In this document: in pieces, positions 35,380-44,616 of the stretch
Position numbering within the stretch: the stretch's first letter is position 1
Layout of the letters: the number at the start of each line of letters is the position of its first letter
Assembly: GCA_009787025.1 (NCBI GenBank)
Contig: WRGT01000063.1
Span: forward strand, 1 to 45,330
Length of the DNA stretch: 45,330 nucleotides
DNA from: Spirochaetota bacterium
GTDB lineage: Bacteria > Spirochaetota > UBA4802 > UBA5550
Reading direction: 5' to 3'
The notes under the pieces: model-generated
Databases searched by the model: none
Seen by the model: only the letters and a program-made list of their open reading frames with translations
What the model was told of the DNA's origin: nothing
Translations under genes and position numbers: made by a program

Positions 35380-35421
35380 TCACTCTATTATGTATCAAAA
35401 TTACAGAGTGCAGAGTACAAC

Positions 35422-35739
35422 TTAAAAATTTATTACATACTCTTTGGAATTTTCTCCCCTTGGTATTTCATCAGAATCTTCTAACAGGCTAAGTTCGTCG
35501 CAGGTTAGCGTATCATTAACACCCCAGTAAATATCAAAATATCCTCTCCTGTCATTTTCTTTAATAAAATTTAAAATTACTGCTTTATACTCAGCTTCGT
35601 TAGAAATATCCAGAGAATCAATAGAAACTAAAATATTATCGCCAATCATTTTAACTTCAATATAAAGTTGAGGATACAGTTTTTTGACAATATTTATATG
35701 TTTTTTTAACTGTTGCTTAACCTTCTTAGTCATATTCAT
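35422..35739 (-). CDS. Small unknown protein (105 aa)
   Basis: A 105-aa soluble protein that I do not recognise, with a basic helical N terminus (MTKKVKQQLKKHINIVKKLY) and an acidic C-terminal half. GAGG lies 8 nt before the ATG. The partial frame 35753-35863 lies 13 nt upstream on the same strand. The Phd remnant lies just downstream. The setting suggests a small two-gene module of toxin-antitoxin size, but nothing in the sequence shows toxicity. Confidence 0.55.
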   Translation of the reverse strand: MNMTKKVKQQLKKHINIVKKLYPQLYIEVKMIGDNILVSIDSLDISNEAEYKAVILNFIKENDRRGYFDIYWGVNDTLTCDELSLLEDSDEIPRGENSKEYVINF

Positions 35740-35752
35740 AAATTTATCCTCA

Positions 35753-35863
35753 TCAATAATTGTATTTTTTCAGTTCATTAATAAATATTTCAGCTAACTC
35801 AATGGCATATTTCAAGCTTTTTTTACTAATGACGGTTTTTTCATAATCACCATTTAATCTCAA
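35753..35863 (-). pseudogene. Short fragment upstream of the 105-aa gene
   Basis: A frame from TTG 35863 reads LRLNGDYEKTVISKKSLKYA, then IELAEIFINELKKYNY, and stops at TGA 35753. The ending resembles the last helix of HEPN-type proteins (xxAIELAExxIxxLKKY). The frame is open further upstream into the DUF554 gene but without a start site. It looks like the tail of a lost gene, or a very small ORF translated with the 105-aa gene. Low certainty. Confidence 0.3.
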
Positions 35864-35867
35864 CGGG

Positions 35868-36590
35868 TCACATCTTTGTAATAAAATAATAGATAAACGG
35901 AATGAATATTGCAGGAAGCATATTCCCTACTTTTATTCTCTTAAATTCAAGAATATTAAATCCTATTGCAATTATAAGAACACTGCCAACAAGTGATGTT
36001 TGGGTAATAACAGTATCCGTAAGCCATGGTTTGACCACTCCTGCCATTAGGGTAATACTGCCCTGATAAATAAATACAGGTATTGATGAAAAAGCTACGC
36101 CAATACCGAATGAGGCTGCAAATATTACAGAGAGTACGCCGTCAAGTATTGATTTGGCAAAGAGAGTACCCGTATCCCCTGTTAATCCGTCTTCAAGAGA
36201 ACCGACAATTGCCATGGCTCCTACACAAAAACAAAGACTTGCAGTAATAAATCCTTCTGCGAAATTTCCGCTGTTCTTTAAGTATCTGTTTTGAATCCAT
36301 AATCCCATTCTCTCAAGCTTATTCTCTATATTCAACAATTCCCCTATTATAGCGCCAATGACAAGGCTAAAAATCATAAGCATAATAAATTCCCTGTTGA
36401 GTTTACCGTCATCAATAACTCTGAATATCCCTTGCAGCGAACCTGAAATCCCTATCATAAGTATTGAAAGCCCTAAAGCCTGCATAATAGTCTCCCTAAA
36501 ACGACCGGAGAGACCGCTTCTAAGGAGAGAACCGCTGATACCGCCTATAATTATAGCTGCAACATTTATAATTGTACCAAGACCAATCAT
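35868..36590 (-). CDS. DUF554-family membrane protein
   Basis: A 240-aa polytopic inner-membrane protein of the DUF554 (YdfK-like) family. The opening MIGLGTIINVAAIIIGGISGS, the middle CVGAMAIVGSLEDGLTGD (the family signature with a conserved GS-x-x-DGL) and the end NILEFKRIKVGNMLPAIFI are all characteristic. About seven helices. Its function is unknown; a transporter or channel role has been proposed for the family. The start at 36590 is chosen because AGGAG lies 6 nt upstream; 27 upstream codons are atypical. It reads away from the long AT-rich region upstream. Confidence 0.9.
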   Translation of the reverse strand: MIGLGTIINVAAIIIGGISGSLLRSGLSGRFRETIMQALGLSILMIGISGSLQGIFRVIDDGKLNREFIMLMIFSLVIGAIIGELLNIENKLERMGLWIQNRYLKNSGNFAEGFITASLCFCVGAMAIVGSLEDGLTGDTGTLFAKSILDGVLSVIFAASFGIGVAFSSIPVFIYQGSITLMAGVVKPWLTDTVITQTSLVGSVLIIAIGFNILEFKRIKVGNMLPAIFIPFIYYFITKM

Positions 36591-37080
36591 CCTAATTCTC
36601 CTAAAAGAGGACTTGTCCACAAAGTTATCCTTGTTATCAACAAAAAAATCAATAAAGTGGATTAATTCCATAAATTAACCCATTAAATAGCAATTGAATA
36701 TTTCATTATTTATTAGAGCGCTGTTTTATATGAGACATAAATATAAAATCCCTGAATTATTCAGAGGATTTTTCACTAACTTAATTATATTAGTTAATTT
36801 GGCATGTTTTAGTTAAATAAATTTGTTCTTTATAATTTAATTATACATTTTATAATTTTTGTTGATTTTTTTGCTTTTGTTAATATCTTTTTTTTATGCA
36901 CATATAAATATCGAATCCTGATAATTTGTTTAAATATTTTTAAATACAAGGTGTATTTTTAATAAAATAAAGTTAATGTGCAATTTTTAAGCATGAGTTT
37001 TTTTGTTGTATTTAATTTATTGAAAAGATAGAGATTATATCGTTTTATTGTTTTAAATATTTATAATAGAGGTATTTTTA
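36591..37080. other. 490-nt AT-rich intergenic region with one hairpin
   Basis: This spacer between divergent genes has no credible ORF. A stand-alone hairpin at 36745-36772 (AAAATCC-CTGAA, loop TTA, TTCAG-A-GGATTTT, with one bulged A) is followed by T-rich sequence and could terminate a small transcript. Near 36608-36645 TTGTCCACA and TTATCAACA resemble DnaA boxes but are isolated. Confidence 0.4.
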
Positions 37081-37800
37081 ATGGTTGAAGAAGTTTTATT
37101 TAAAATAGAGAATAATGTTGCAATCATTACGCTAAATCGTCCCGAAAAAAGAAATTCCATCAATAGAAATCTTCTTATAGGTCTGTATAATTCGCTTGAA
37201 GAGGTTGCAAATAATAATGACATTAAAACTGCTATAATAACAGGTAACGGGAAATCTTTTTGTTCCGGTATTGATCTATCGGTGATTGGCAAAGAAGACC
37301 TGTTCAATCCAAGAGGTGACGGCAAAGATATGCCGGAGATGTTTGCCCTGTGCAAAAAACCTGTAATCGGCGCAATTAATGGTCATGCCATAACAGGCGG
37401 ATTTGAGATTGCGCTTAATTGTGATTTCTTAATCGCTTCTGAAAATGCAATGTTTGCCGATACGCATGGAAGAGTAGGCATTCACCCGGGTTGGGGTATG
37501 ACACAGCTCTTACAGCAGGCTGTCGGCAGAAAGATGGCTATGCAGATGTCTATGACATGCCAGTTTGTAGATGCTCAGACAGCTTTTAGGATTGGTCTTG
37601 TTAATGAAGTTGTACCTCACGATGAGCTTCTTCCCAGAGTATTGCAGATAGCCGGTTTTATCTGTGAAGGAAAATTTGATATGCTAATGACTGTTAAGGA
37701 ACTTATTGAATATAGAGATAAGGCAACATTTGAAGAATCATTCGAAAATGAAAAAAGAGGCTTTAAGGAGTTTGTGAAGAAGAATATTCCCAAGGCATAG
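37081..37800 (+). CDS. Enoyl-CoA hydratase/isomerase family protein
   Basis: A 239-aa crotonase-fold protein. The CoA-ester oxyanion-hole segments are present: GKSFCSGIDLS and AINGHAITGGFEIALNCD. The first catalytic-type Glu (GGFEIAL) is kept. The second, usually in the FGQPE motif of hydratases, is replaced in ADTHGRVGIHPGWGM, as in a known family subset. The activity may be hydration, isomerisation or another crotonase reaction. AGAGG lies 9 nt upstream of the ATG. It is monocistronic in a gene-poor area. Confidence 0.9.
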   Translation: MVEEVLFKIENNVAIITLNRPEKRNSINRNLLIGLYNSLEEVANNNDIKTAIITGNGKSFCSGIDLSVIGKEDLFNPRGDGKDMPEMFALCKKPVIGAINGHAITGGFEIALNCDFLIASENAMFADTHGRVGIHPGWGMTQLLQQAVGRKMAMQMSMTCQFVDAQTAFRIGLVNEVVPHDELLPRVLQIAGFICEGKFDMLMTVKELIEYRDKATFEESFENEKRGFKEFVKKNIPKA

Positions 37801-37971
37801 ATTTTCTATACTATCTCTGAGGAGTTCCAATATACATAGTTAATAATTTTGTTTATTTCAATAATTTGTTTTATAATAAATGTTGTATTTTTTGGAATAT
37901 AAAAGAGTTAATGGTATTTTATAAAAAGTAGAGTTGCTTTTCGATTGTTTTATTAAATTCGGTATGGTAAA

Positions 37972-40692
37972 ATGAGTCTACATAGTATTATTGAAGAGAA
38001 TTATAACCTTTTTTTGAAATTTAATCAAATGAAGTTTGATAGGTTTCAGCAACTTTTTTTTAATGTAAATATCAAGCGTGTTATTAATTCAATACCTGCA
38101 TTACTATCTATGAATAACAAAAAAATTCCCGGTTATTTAGACGGTAAATGCCCTTATGGAATTTTTGGATATATGCCTGATACTGAAACAGCCAAGTATA
38201 TTAAAGCCAGATTTGGCGTTGAATTTGTTTCATCTGATAAAAAATCATTCGTTGAGATGCTCGCCGTAATGGGCAGTGTTGGAACTATTGCCTATAACAA
38301 AAAATCCGATTTTGATTATTGGGTATGCATTGATAAAAGTAAAACCGATAGTAATGGGTTTGACCTTTTTCTAAAAAAAATTGAAGAAGTACAAAAATGG
38401 GCAATGAAAGAAGCAGGTGTTGAGGTTCATCTTTTTATTAATGATGTTTATAATTTGAAGATGAATATATTTGCAGAAGACGCTGATGAGGGTTTTGGTT
38501 CAACAACAGGCGCAGTCTTAAAAGATGAGTTTTTTAGAAGTTCAATTATAGTCGCAGGGAAAATTCCATTTTGGTGGGTATTGCCAAAATTTGTAACTGA
38601 TGATGAATATGATAGAGTTTTTAATAATATCCCTGAAGAGGAAAGAGAAAAGAGGTTTATAGATATAGGCAACCTGTTTAAAATATCCAAAGAGGATTTT
38701 ATGGGGGCTGCTCTTTTTCAGCTTATAAAGGCTATCGGTAATCCGTTTAAATCTATTCTTAAAATAGGTATTCTTGAAAGTTACCTATTCGGCAATGAGA
38801 ACACACTTCTTTTAAGCCAAAAAGTAAAGACTGCAATTATTAGGGATGATATAACGCCAACTATCCTTGATTCTTATCTGCTGATGTTTAATGAAGTATA
38901 TAACTATTATGAAGAGGTTTTAAATGATAAGTCTCTTTTGGTAATTTTAAGACAGAATCTTTATCTAAAAATCGACCCTCAGCTTTCTAAATATCTTGCT
39001 CTTAAAGATAAAAAAAATCTGCCTTATAAAGTTGTAGTTATGTTTAAGGTTATTCGTGAGTGGGGTTGGAGTATAGATGTTATACGCGACCTTGATGATT
39101 TTGAGAGCTGGGATTATAGCAGGATGATTCAATTTTGGAATTATATAAAAAAATTCATGCTTCTTTCATACCAGAAGATATCGCGCGAAATGCCGGCAAT
39201 GAATCTTCAGAATAAAATTTCAAAATCAGATTTTAAGCTGTTAAGCAGTAAGTTGAAAGCGAACTTTTCTATGGAGCCGGAGAAAATAGAAAATTTCATA
39301 ACATTTAAGGATACTCCAAATGAATCTTACCTCTATATAGAACCTGATATAAAAGGTACTAAAATAGAAGGTTGGCGTGTATATAAAAAGATCAAAAGCA
39401 ATAAGATTGTCCAAGATGAAAAGGAGGTTACAATAAAGAGTGAAGATAACCTTGTTAAACTTCTTGCCTGGTGTTCTATAAATCAGGTATATGAACCTAC
39501 ATTTAGCAGGCTTTATGTTGATACCGGATATTATCACATAAATAAGAGTTTGATTATTGAACTGCTCAATAAAATTTTTGAAATGTTTAATTCTGAAAAG
39601 ATTCACCTTGGGAATAAGTTCTATTTACAAAATCCAAGAACATATAAAAATATGATAATAATGAACTTTAGCTATGATAAGGCTAACTCTATAAATTCTC
39701 TCTATCATCTTTATATGAATACATGGGGCGAAGCGTTTTTAAAACATTACACTGATACTTCAGATTTAGTGATGATATTCTCTGATATACTTAAAGACGG
39801 ATTATTAAATAATAGAAGCTTTGATGAATTCTGTTACTTCGTATCTCCTGAGCCTCATAAAAAACTTTATAGACAGATAGAGAGAACATTCAGTAATGCA
39901 TATAATTTTTTTATGAGCGGAAAACCTAATATTAAACAGAGGGTGTTATTAAATATTGATGATAAACTTGTCTGCGCAACTAAAGACGATAAGGAGGTAA
40001 CAGTAGCGACTTTTCACAATGATATTGAACTTCTTTCTTATATTTCACAAAGACCATTTAAGTATTCTGATAACAGAATTTTTCAAGAAGATAATCCCCG
40101 GCTTTTTATCATTGATGAGATATATAAAAAGAGAGAAAATTATTGTATTACAATAGTCCTTGAAAATAGACAGAAGTATAATGTGATATATATAATGGAT
40201 GGGATTGGGAATATTTTTACATTTGCTAAAAGAAGAGGAGTGAGTGATTATTTTTCCAGTACATATAGATTTTGTACGAATATTGTTTCAAATATACAAA
40301 AGTCTTATGCGGGTAAAGTTAAATATCCTGTTGAGAAAATTAAATGTTTTAAGCTTGATATTGATAAATACGGAAAGATTAATTTTAAAGATGATTCGCT
40401 GATGTTTAGTCAGCGTGATTATATATATAAAGTTGATGAAGATGCAATAATGATTAATATTGAGCTGAAGGATAATATTACGCTGTACTCTATCCGGAGT
40501 AATGCCGGAAATATTGACGGCATTAGACTTAATCAATTTCCTGAAAAAATCAAAGAGCTTGGTAAAAATCAAACGTGTGAGATTATTGATATAAAATTCC
40601 ACAATTTTCCGGCTGAAAGGATAGAACTTGGGAGTACCCTGTATTTTTATGAAAAATATAAGATTGAGAAAATGTTAGGAGCTATACTGTGA
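37972..40692 (+). CDS. Class I adenylate cyclase (CyaA-like)
   Basis: A 906-aa cytoplasmic adenylate cyclase of the enterobacterial CyaA class, unrelated in fold to the class III enzyme at 188. The catalytic nucleotidyltransferase core is in the N-terminal half: MGSVGTIAYNKKSDFDYWVC (residues 100-119), with Gly101-Ser102 and the metal-binding pair Asp113/Asp115. Downstream segments also match E. coli CyaA: WAMKEAGVEVHLFIND, LKDEFFRSSIIVAGK, IDIGNLFKISKEDFMGAALF and GILESYL. The C-terminal half is probably regulatory, rich in tyrosine and lysine, and not recognisable. The ribosome-binding site is weak. It ends 5 nt from a convergent gene. Confidence 0.88.
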   Translation: MSLHSIIEENYNLFLKFNQMKFDRFQQLFFNVNIKRVINSIPALLSMNNKKIPGYLDGKCPYGIFGYMPDTETAKYIKARFGVEFVSSDKKSFVEMLAVMGSVGTIAYNKKSDFDYWVCIDKSKTDSNGFDLFLKKIEEVQKWAMKEAGVEVHLFINDVYNLKMNIFAEDADEGFGSTTGAVLKDEFFRSSIIVAGKIPFWWVLPKFVTDDEYDRVFNNIPEEEREKRFIDIGNLFKISKEDFMGAALFQLIKAIGNPFKSILKIGILESYLFGNENTLLLSQKVKTAIIRDDITPTILDSYLLMFNEVYNYYEEVLNDKSLLVILRQNLYLKIDPQLSKYLALKDKKNLPYKVVVMFKVIREWGWSIDVIRDLDDFESWDYSRMIQFWNYIKKFMLLSYQKISREMPAMNLQNKISKSDFKLLSSKLKANFSMEPEKIENFITFKDTPNESYLYIEPDIKGTKIEGWRVYKKIKSNKIVQDEKEVTIKSEDNLVKLLAWCSINQVYEPTFSRLYVDTGYYHINKSLIIELLNKIFEMFNSEKIHLGNKFYLQNPRTYKNMIIMNFSYDKANSINSLYHLYMNTWGEAFLKHYTDTSDLVMIFSDILKDGLLNNRSFDEFCYFVSPEPHKKLYRQIERTFSNAYNFFMSGKPNIKQRVLLNIDDKLVCATKDDKEVTVATFHNDIELLSYISQRPFKYSDNRIFQEDNPRLFIIDEIYKKRENYCITIVLENRQKYNVIYIMDGIGNIFTFAKRRGVSDYFSSTYRFCTNIVSNIQKSYAGKVKYPVEKIKCFKLDIDKYGKINFKDDSLMFSQRDYIYKVDEDAIMINIELKDNITLYSIRSNAGNIDGIRLNQFPEKIKELGKNQTCEIIDIKFHNFPAERIELGSTLYFYEKYKIEKMLGAIL

Positions 40693-40697
40693 GCATT

Positions 40698-41297
40698 TTA
40701 GTCAGAGGGAAAATTTTCTCTAAAAAATCTTATCTTTTTTTCTTTATCAAGCAGCTTTTTATTAATAGCCCCTTTTTCTAATGCAACATCAAGGAGTTTA
40801 ATGCTTGTATCATCAAGCGGTGTATCAAGCTCACTGAATGGTTTGGAAACTTCTTCCTCTTTTTCAAAATTCAGCTTCTCTTCACTCTCAATAGCTTGAA
40901 ATCTTTTATCAATCTGATCTTGTGTAAGCATCGGTATTTCATCATCGTCAGGTAATGTTATATTCCTTTTTGATGTTTGTGCAGTTTTGGTCTCTTCAGA
41001 TGTTTTTGGTTTGGTTTTTTTTACGCTTCTTTTTGCTTCTCCAACTTTATGAATCGGCGAATTATCGATCTTTTCAGTATCCTCATCATCTGATGATAGT
41101 GGTGCCGGCGGATTTAAAATTTGAAGGTCAAGTAGTTTTATCCTTTCACCAAGGAGTATATTTATCTGTTTTTCTATAGTCATAAATATGGGGGTTGTAA
41201 AGGATTTATCGCGTGTAATCGATTTTTCAAGTTTTTTAAGTTCTTTTATATCATTATCTATGGTTTCTATTCTTTTTATAACATGAACTACTTTCAT
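40698..41297 (-). CDS. Charged, probably coiled-coil protein of unknown function
   Basis: A 199-aa soluble protein that I do not recognise. The N-terminal helix (VIKRIETIDNDIKELKKLEK) has heptad-like spacing and looks like a short coiled coil. A second helix follows at about 35-62, then a low-complexity Asp/Ser/Lys/Thr-rich linker (about 65-140) and a helical C terminus. AAGGAG precedes the ATG at 41297, so 15 upstream codons are discarded. It converges with the class I cyclase and lies downstream of the TPR gene on the same strand (105-nt gap). Confidence 0.72.
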   Translation of the reverse strand: MKVVHVIKRIETIDNDIKELKKLEKSITRDKSFTTPIFMTIEKQINILLGERIKLLDLQILNPPAPLSSDDEDTEKIDNSPIHKVGEAKRSVKKTKPKTSEETKTAQTSKRNITLPDDDEIPMLTQDQIDKRFQAIESEEKLNFEKEEEVSKPFSELDTPLDDTSIKLLDVALEKGAINKKLLDKEKKIRFFRENFPSD

Positions 41298-41402
41298 TGT
41301 GCGCTCCTTACTTTTTTGAATTAATAAATTATATAAAAACATAATTTATTAGTCAATAAGTTTTTGTTACAAAAATTATTATATTTTTTAACAGATAAAA
41401 TT

Positions 41403-43094
41403 CTATTTTTTGATCAGTTTATTTATTTCACGTAAATTGTTACCGGCCTCTTCATCTTCAGGTCTTAACTCTAATACTTTACTAAAATCGCCGGCAGCTC
41501 CTTTATAGTCTTTTATTTTAAATCTGGCTACACCTCTGTTATTATATGCCTCTGCATAATCAGGGCTAAGTTTTATTGCTTGATCAAAATCCTTTATAGC
41601 ACTGTCATATTTTTTTAAGGCAGATTTTGCAGTTCCGCGGTTAAAATATAATTCCTTTGTAAGGGTGTTAAGCTTTATTGCCATATCATAGTCTTTTATA
41701 GCATCTGAATATTTTTCCTGTTTATATAAGGCATATCCTCTGTTGTTATATGCTTGATAAAATTTAGGATTAAGCTGTAATGAGCTGTTAAAATCTAAAA
41801 TAGCATCGGCATATTGTTTTAATTCAATCTTAGCATTCCCTCTGTTGTTGTATGCTTGATGGAATGAATTATCTAACTCAATAGCTTTATCATAGTATTT
41901 TATTGCTTCTTCAAATTCTGCGGTATTATATTTTGCTAATCCTCTGTTAAAGTAGAGCTTTGGATCATTTGGATTTAATTGAATTGCCCTATTGTAATCC
42001 TCAATAGCGCCTTCAAAATCATTTGCCTCTGCTTTCGCTATTGCCTTGTTATTTAAAGCTTCAGGGTCTTCATAGTTGACATTTACTGTGTTTACTGATG
42101 AATAGCTTTCAATGAATACTTTTACAATTTTTATATCTTTAGCTGCATCAGGATTTTTGAGACTGTTCTGAGCAAGAGTTCTGTTATTGTAGGCATAAGT
42201 ATAACTTGGATTTAAATCCACCGCTTTAGTAAAATCTTCTATTGCGCCTTTAAAATCTTTGAGTTTAAGCTTAGCAATACCTCTATTGTTATAAAACTTA
42301 TAAAAGTTTGGATTTAATTCAATCGCCTTATTATAATCTTGTAAAGAGTTTTCATAATCGCTTATTTCAATTCTTGCTATACCTCGATTGTTATAAGTAT
42401 CAGGGTTGCTGCTGTCTAATTCAATAGATTTTGTATAATCATAAATTGCTTCAGTTATTTTATTGAGTTTATAGTTGGCATTTCCCCTATTGTAGTATGC
42501 GCTGGAATAAGCAGGAGCAAGTTCAATTGCTTTATTGTAATCTGCAATAGCTCCGTTATAATTATCTAAATTGGCTTTAGCAATACCCCTTTTATTGTAG
42601 GTTTTTGCATGTTTCGGATTTTGTCCAAGAACTATAGAATAATCATGTTCAGCTTTGGCAAACTCTTTCATTTCTATATAGATATTTCCTCTGACATAAT
42701 ATGCATTGAAATTATCAGGCTCAAGTTCAATGACTTTGGTTAAATCTTCAACAGCGCCGGTATAGTCTTTTAGCTCATTCAGGTCTATTCCTCTTAAAAA
42801 ATATGCTTCAGCAGATTTAGGATTTAATTTTATTGCATTTGAATATGCTTCAACAGATTGCTGAAACTCTTTGTTATCAGCAAAAATATATCCTTTAGCA
42901 AGCCACCCATATTCCGATTCAGGTGAAATTTGTACAATCTCTTCCATTATTGATAATTTTTCTTTTTCGGAGTTTTTTGATTCTGATTGTTTATACAGGT
43001 TTTGAGCTCTTAAATAAGCATTATCGTCAGCGGATGCATCAGCTAATATGAATGAAAAATTAATTAGAACTAAAAGTATGATGATATTTTTCAC
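41403..43094 (-). CDS. Exported TPR-repeat protein
   Basis: A 563-aa protein with a signal peptide (VKNIIILLVLINFSFILADA, likely cut near ASADD) and then an almost continuous array of about 14 TPR units with the consensus YNNRGIAKxKLxDFxGAIxDF. The array is interrupted once near residues 310-350 by a non-repeat stretch with ESYSSVNTVNVNYEDPE. It is therefore a periplasmic or surface helical scaffold for protein contacts. I use GTG 43094 with AAGGA just upstream; the in-frame TTG at 43106 is less likely. Near-identical repeat units make internal recombination probable. Confidence 0.9.
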   Translation of the reverse strand: MKNIIILLVLINFSFILADASADDNAYLRAQNLYKQSESKNSEKEKLSIMEEIVQISPESEYGWLAKGYIFADNKEFQQSVEAYSNAIKLNPKSAEAYFLRGIDLNELKDYTGAVEDLTKVIELEPDNFNAYYVRGNIYIEMKEFAKAEHDYSIVLGQNPKHAKTYNKRGIAKANLDNYNGAIADYNKAIELAPAYSSAYYNRGNANYKLNKITEAIYDYTKSIELDSSNPDTYNNRGIARIEISDYENSLQDYNKAIELNPNFYKFYNNRGIAKLKLKDFKGAIEDFTKAVDLNPSYTYAYNNRTLAQNSLKNPDAAKDIKIVKVFIESYSSVNTVNVNYEDPEALNNKAIAKAEANDFEGAIEDYNRAIQLNPNDPKLYFNRGLAKYNTAEFEEAIKYYDKAIELDNSFHQAYNNRGNAKIELKQYADAILDFNSSLQLNPKFYQAYNNRGYALYKQEKYSDAIKDYDMAIKLNTLTKELYFNRGTAKSALKKYDSAIKDFDQAIKLSPDYAEAYNNRGVARFKIKDYKGAAGDFSKVLELRPEDEEAGNNLREINKLIKK

Positions 43095-43383
43095 AATTCC
43101 TTCCAAATCTCTGTTACCGTACTATTTTCATTTGTACTCTATATTTAATCTATCTTAGCAAAGTGAATATAATATTGACTCAAAAAGGCAACAATATTAT
43201 TGTATTATTTTGTTCCATAAACTATTTTTAAACGATTTTTTATTATAAGTTGCTTAAATTAATCCAAATTTGTATAAAAATTAGCATTAATTTCGTTGAC
43301 AGTTTTAGGGGTATATATTGTTTTTAATTTTTACAGTAAATATTTGAAAAACTAAAGATTTTATATATATGTGAGGATTTTAG

Positions 43384-43830
43384 ATGATTAAGGGTATTCA
43401 AAAGACCTATTCTATGAAAGGGTCGGAGATCAAGAAAAAATGGTATCTTGTTGATGCAGAGGGAAAGATATTGGGAAGGCTTGCCAGTGAAATTGCCGGC
43501 ATTTTAAGAGGAAAAGACAAACCCGAATATACGCCGTATCTTGATATGGGTGATAATATTATAGTTATCAATGCTGAAAAAGTAGTATTAACAGGAATGA
43601 AATCTCAGGATAAGGACTACTTCAGTCATTCAAATTATCCGGGCGGTGAAAAATTTACTAACATTAAAAAGATTATGAAAGAGAAGCCTGAATTTGTAAT
43701 CATGCACGCTGTAAAGGGTATGCTCCCTAAGAACAGGCTTTCAAGAAAGCTTATGACTAATTTAAAAATTTATGCAGGAGATAAGCATCCTCACAGCGCT
43801 CAATCGCCTGAAATATTGAATATTCAGTAA
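43384..43830 (+). CDS. rplM: Ribosomal protein L13 (uL13)
   Basis: A 50S subunit protein of 148 aa. Characteristic stretches are KKWYLVDAEGKILGRLASEI, LRGKDKPEYTPYLDMGDN, VMHAVKGMLPKNRLSRKLM and LKIYAGDKHPHSAQ. The N terminus has a short lead (MIKGIQKTYSMKGSEIK). GAGG lies upstream. A consensus -35 TTGACA at 43296 lies upstream, but no matching -10 at proper distance is clear. It forms the conserved rplM-rpsI operon with the gene 23 nt downstream. Confidence 0.98.
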   Translation: MIKGIQKTYSMKGSEIKKKWYLVDAEGKILGRLASEIAGILRGKDKPEYTPYLDMGDNIIVINAEKVVLTGMKSQDKDYFSHSNYPGGEKFTNIKKIMKEKPEFVIMHAVKGMLPKNRLSRKLMTNLKIYAGDKHPHSAQSPEILNIQ

Positions 43831-43853
43831 AGAGATTTAAAGGAGAGAGTTAA

Positions 43854-44243
43854 ATGGCAGAAAAGGTTTATGCTACAGGAAGAAGAAAGACATCAGTTGC
43901 CAGGGTATGGATGAAACCCGGAACAGGTCAGATTACTATAAACAAGCAGCCTATTGGAGAATATTTTAGAAGAATGACATTGGGATTAATTGTAAGGCAG
44001 CCTCTTGAGCATGTTGGACAGCTTGAGAATTATGATGTTATGGTTAACGTATGCGGCGGCGGCTGGTCAGGACAAGCGGGAGCTGTTAAAATGGGTATTG
44101 CCAAATGTCTTGTACAAACAGATGAAAAATTAAAGAAGACGCTTAGAGAAGCCGGATTTATTACAAGAGATGCAAGAAAGGTCGAAAGGAAAAAACCCGG
44201 GCAAAAGAAAGCAAGAAAGAGATTCCAATTTTCAAAACGTTAA
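43854..44243 (+). CDS. rpsI: Ribosomal protein S9 (uS9)
   Basis: A 30S subunit protein of 129 aa. The N terminus [20 protein letters not shown], the middle [19 protein letters not shown] and the basic tail [20 protein letters not shown] ending FSKR are diagnostic; the terminal KR reaches the P site. AAAGGAG precedes the ATG. It is followed by a clear terminator (44274-44304), so it closes the rplM-rpsI operon. Confidence 0.98.
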   Translation: MAEKVYATGRRKTSVARVWMKPGTGQITINKQPIGEYFRRMTLGLIVRQPLEHVGQLENYDVMVNVCGGGWSGQAGAVKMGIAKCLVQTDEKLKKTLREAGFITRDARKVERKKPGQKKARKRFQFSKR

Positions 44244-44273
44244 TATTCGCTTTGCAATATATATAAAAGAAGG

Positions 44274-44304
44274 GGCTGCCCAAGAAATAGGGACAGCCTT
44301 TTTT
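44274..44304 (+). terminator. Rho-independent terminator of rplM-rpsI
   Basis: GGCTGCCC (from 44274) pairs with GGGACAGCC (44290-44298) with one bulged base, around an AAGAAATA-type loop, followed by TTTTTT (44299-44304). It is placed 30 nt after the rpsI stop. The remaining sequence to 44514 is AT-rich and holds no convincing gene. Confidence 0.85.
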
Positions 44305-44514
44305 ATTTGTAAAAATATAATAGCATCTTATAATATTCTTAATCATATAAATGAAAGGATATCCGTATGAGTAAAGGGAAGAGTAACATTGGGATTTTAC
44401 GATACATTGACATGAATTGTCATTAAAGTTGATTGACAAGCAATTGAGTGAACATAAATTAAGAGAATTTAAGGGCCTTTTTATTGGGTAAAGATGAACC
44501 GGAAGAGTGAAATA

Positions 44515-44616
44515 ATGGTTCGGCTTGAAGATATACTAAAGCTGATTGACACAAAGGCGAAATATGCGAAGAATAGTGTAAAAAGCCATCGGAGGGAAGA
44601 CTTAAATGGCAGTTAA
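44515..44616 (+). CDS. Possible small ORF overlapping the hsdM start
   Basis: A 33-codon frame (MVRLEDILKLIDTKAKYAKN, then SVKSHRREDLNGS) with GGAAGAG 8 nt upstream of its ATG. Its last codons overlap the hsdM start (44606) in another frame, an arrangement that could couple translation. The amino-acid sequence is unrecognised, mostly helical and basic. It may also be a fortuitous frame or the tail of an earlier gene. Confidence 0.3.
   Translation: MVRLEDILKLIDTKAKYAKNSVKSHRREDLNGS

Noticed and set aside
36605-36650. DnaA-box-like words (TTGTCCACA, TTATCAACA) suggesting a replication origin
   Set aside because: Only two or three imperfect words, partly within upstream codons of the DUF554 frame, and no dnaA, dnaN or other origin genes nearby.
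43296-43325. Consensus -35 TTGACA as a full rplM promoter
   Set aside because: No acceptable -10 at 15-19 nt spacing; TATATT lies only 13 nt away, so I did not list it as a promoter.
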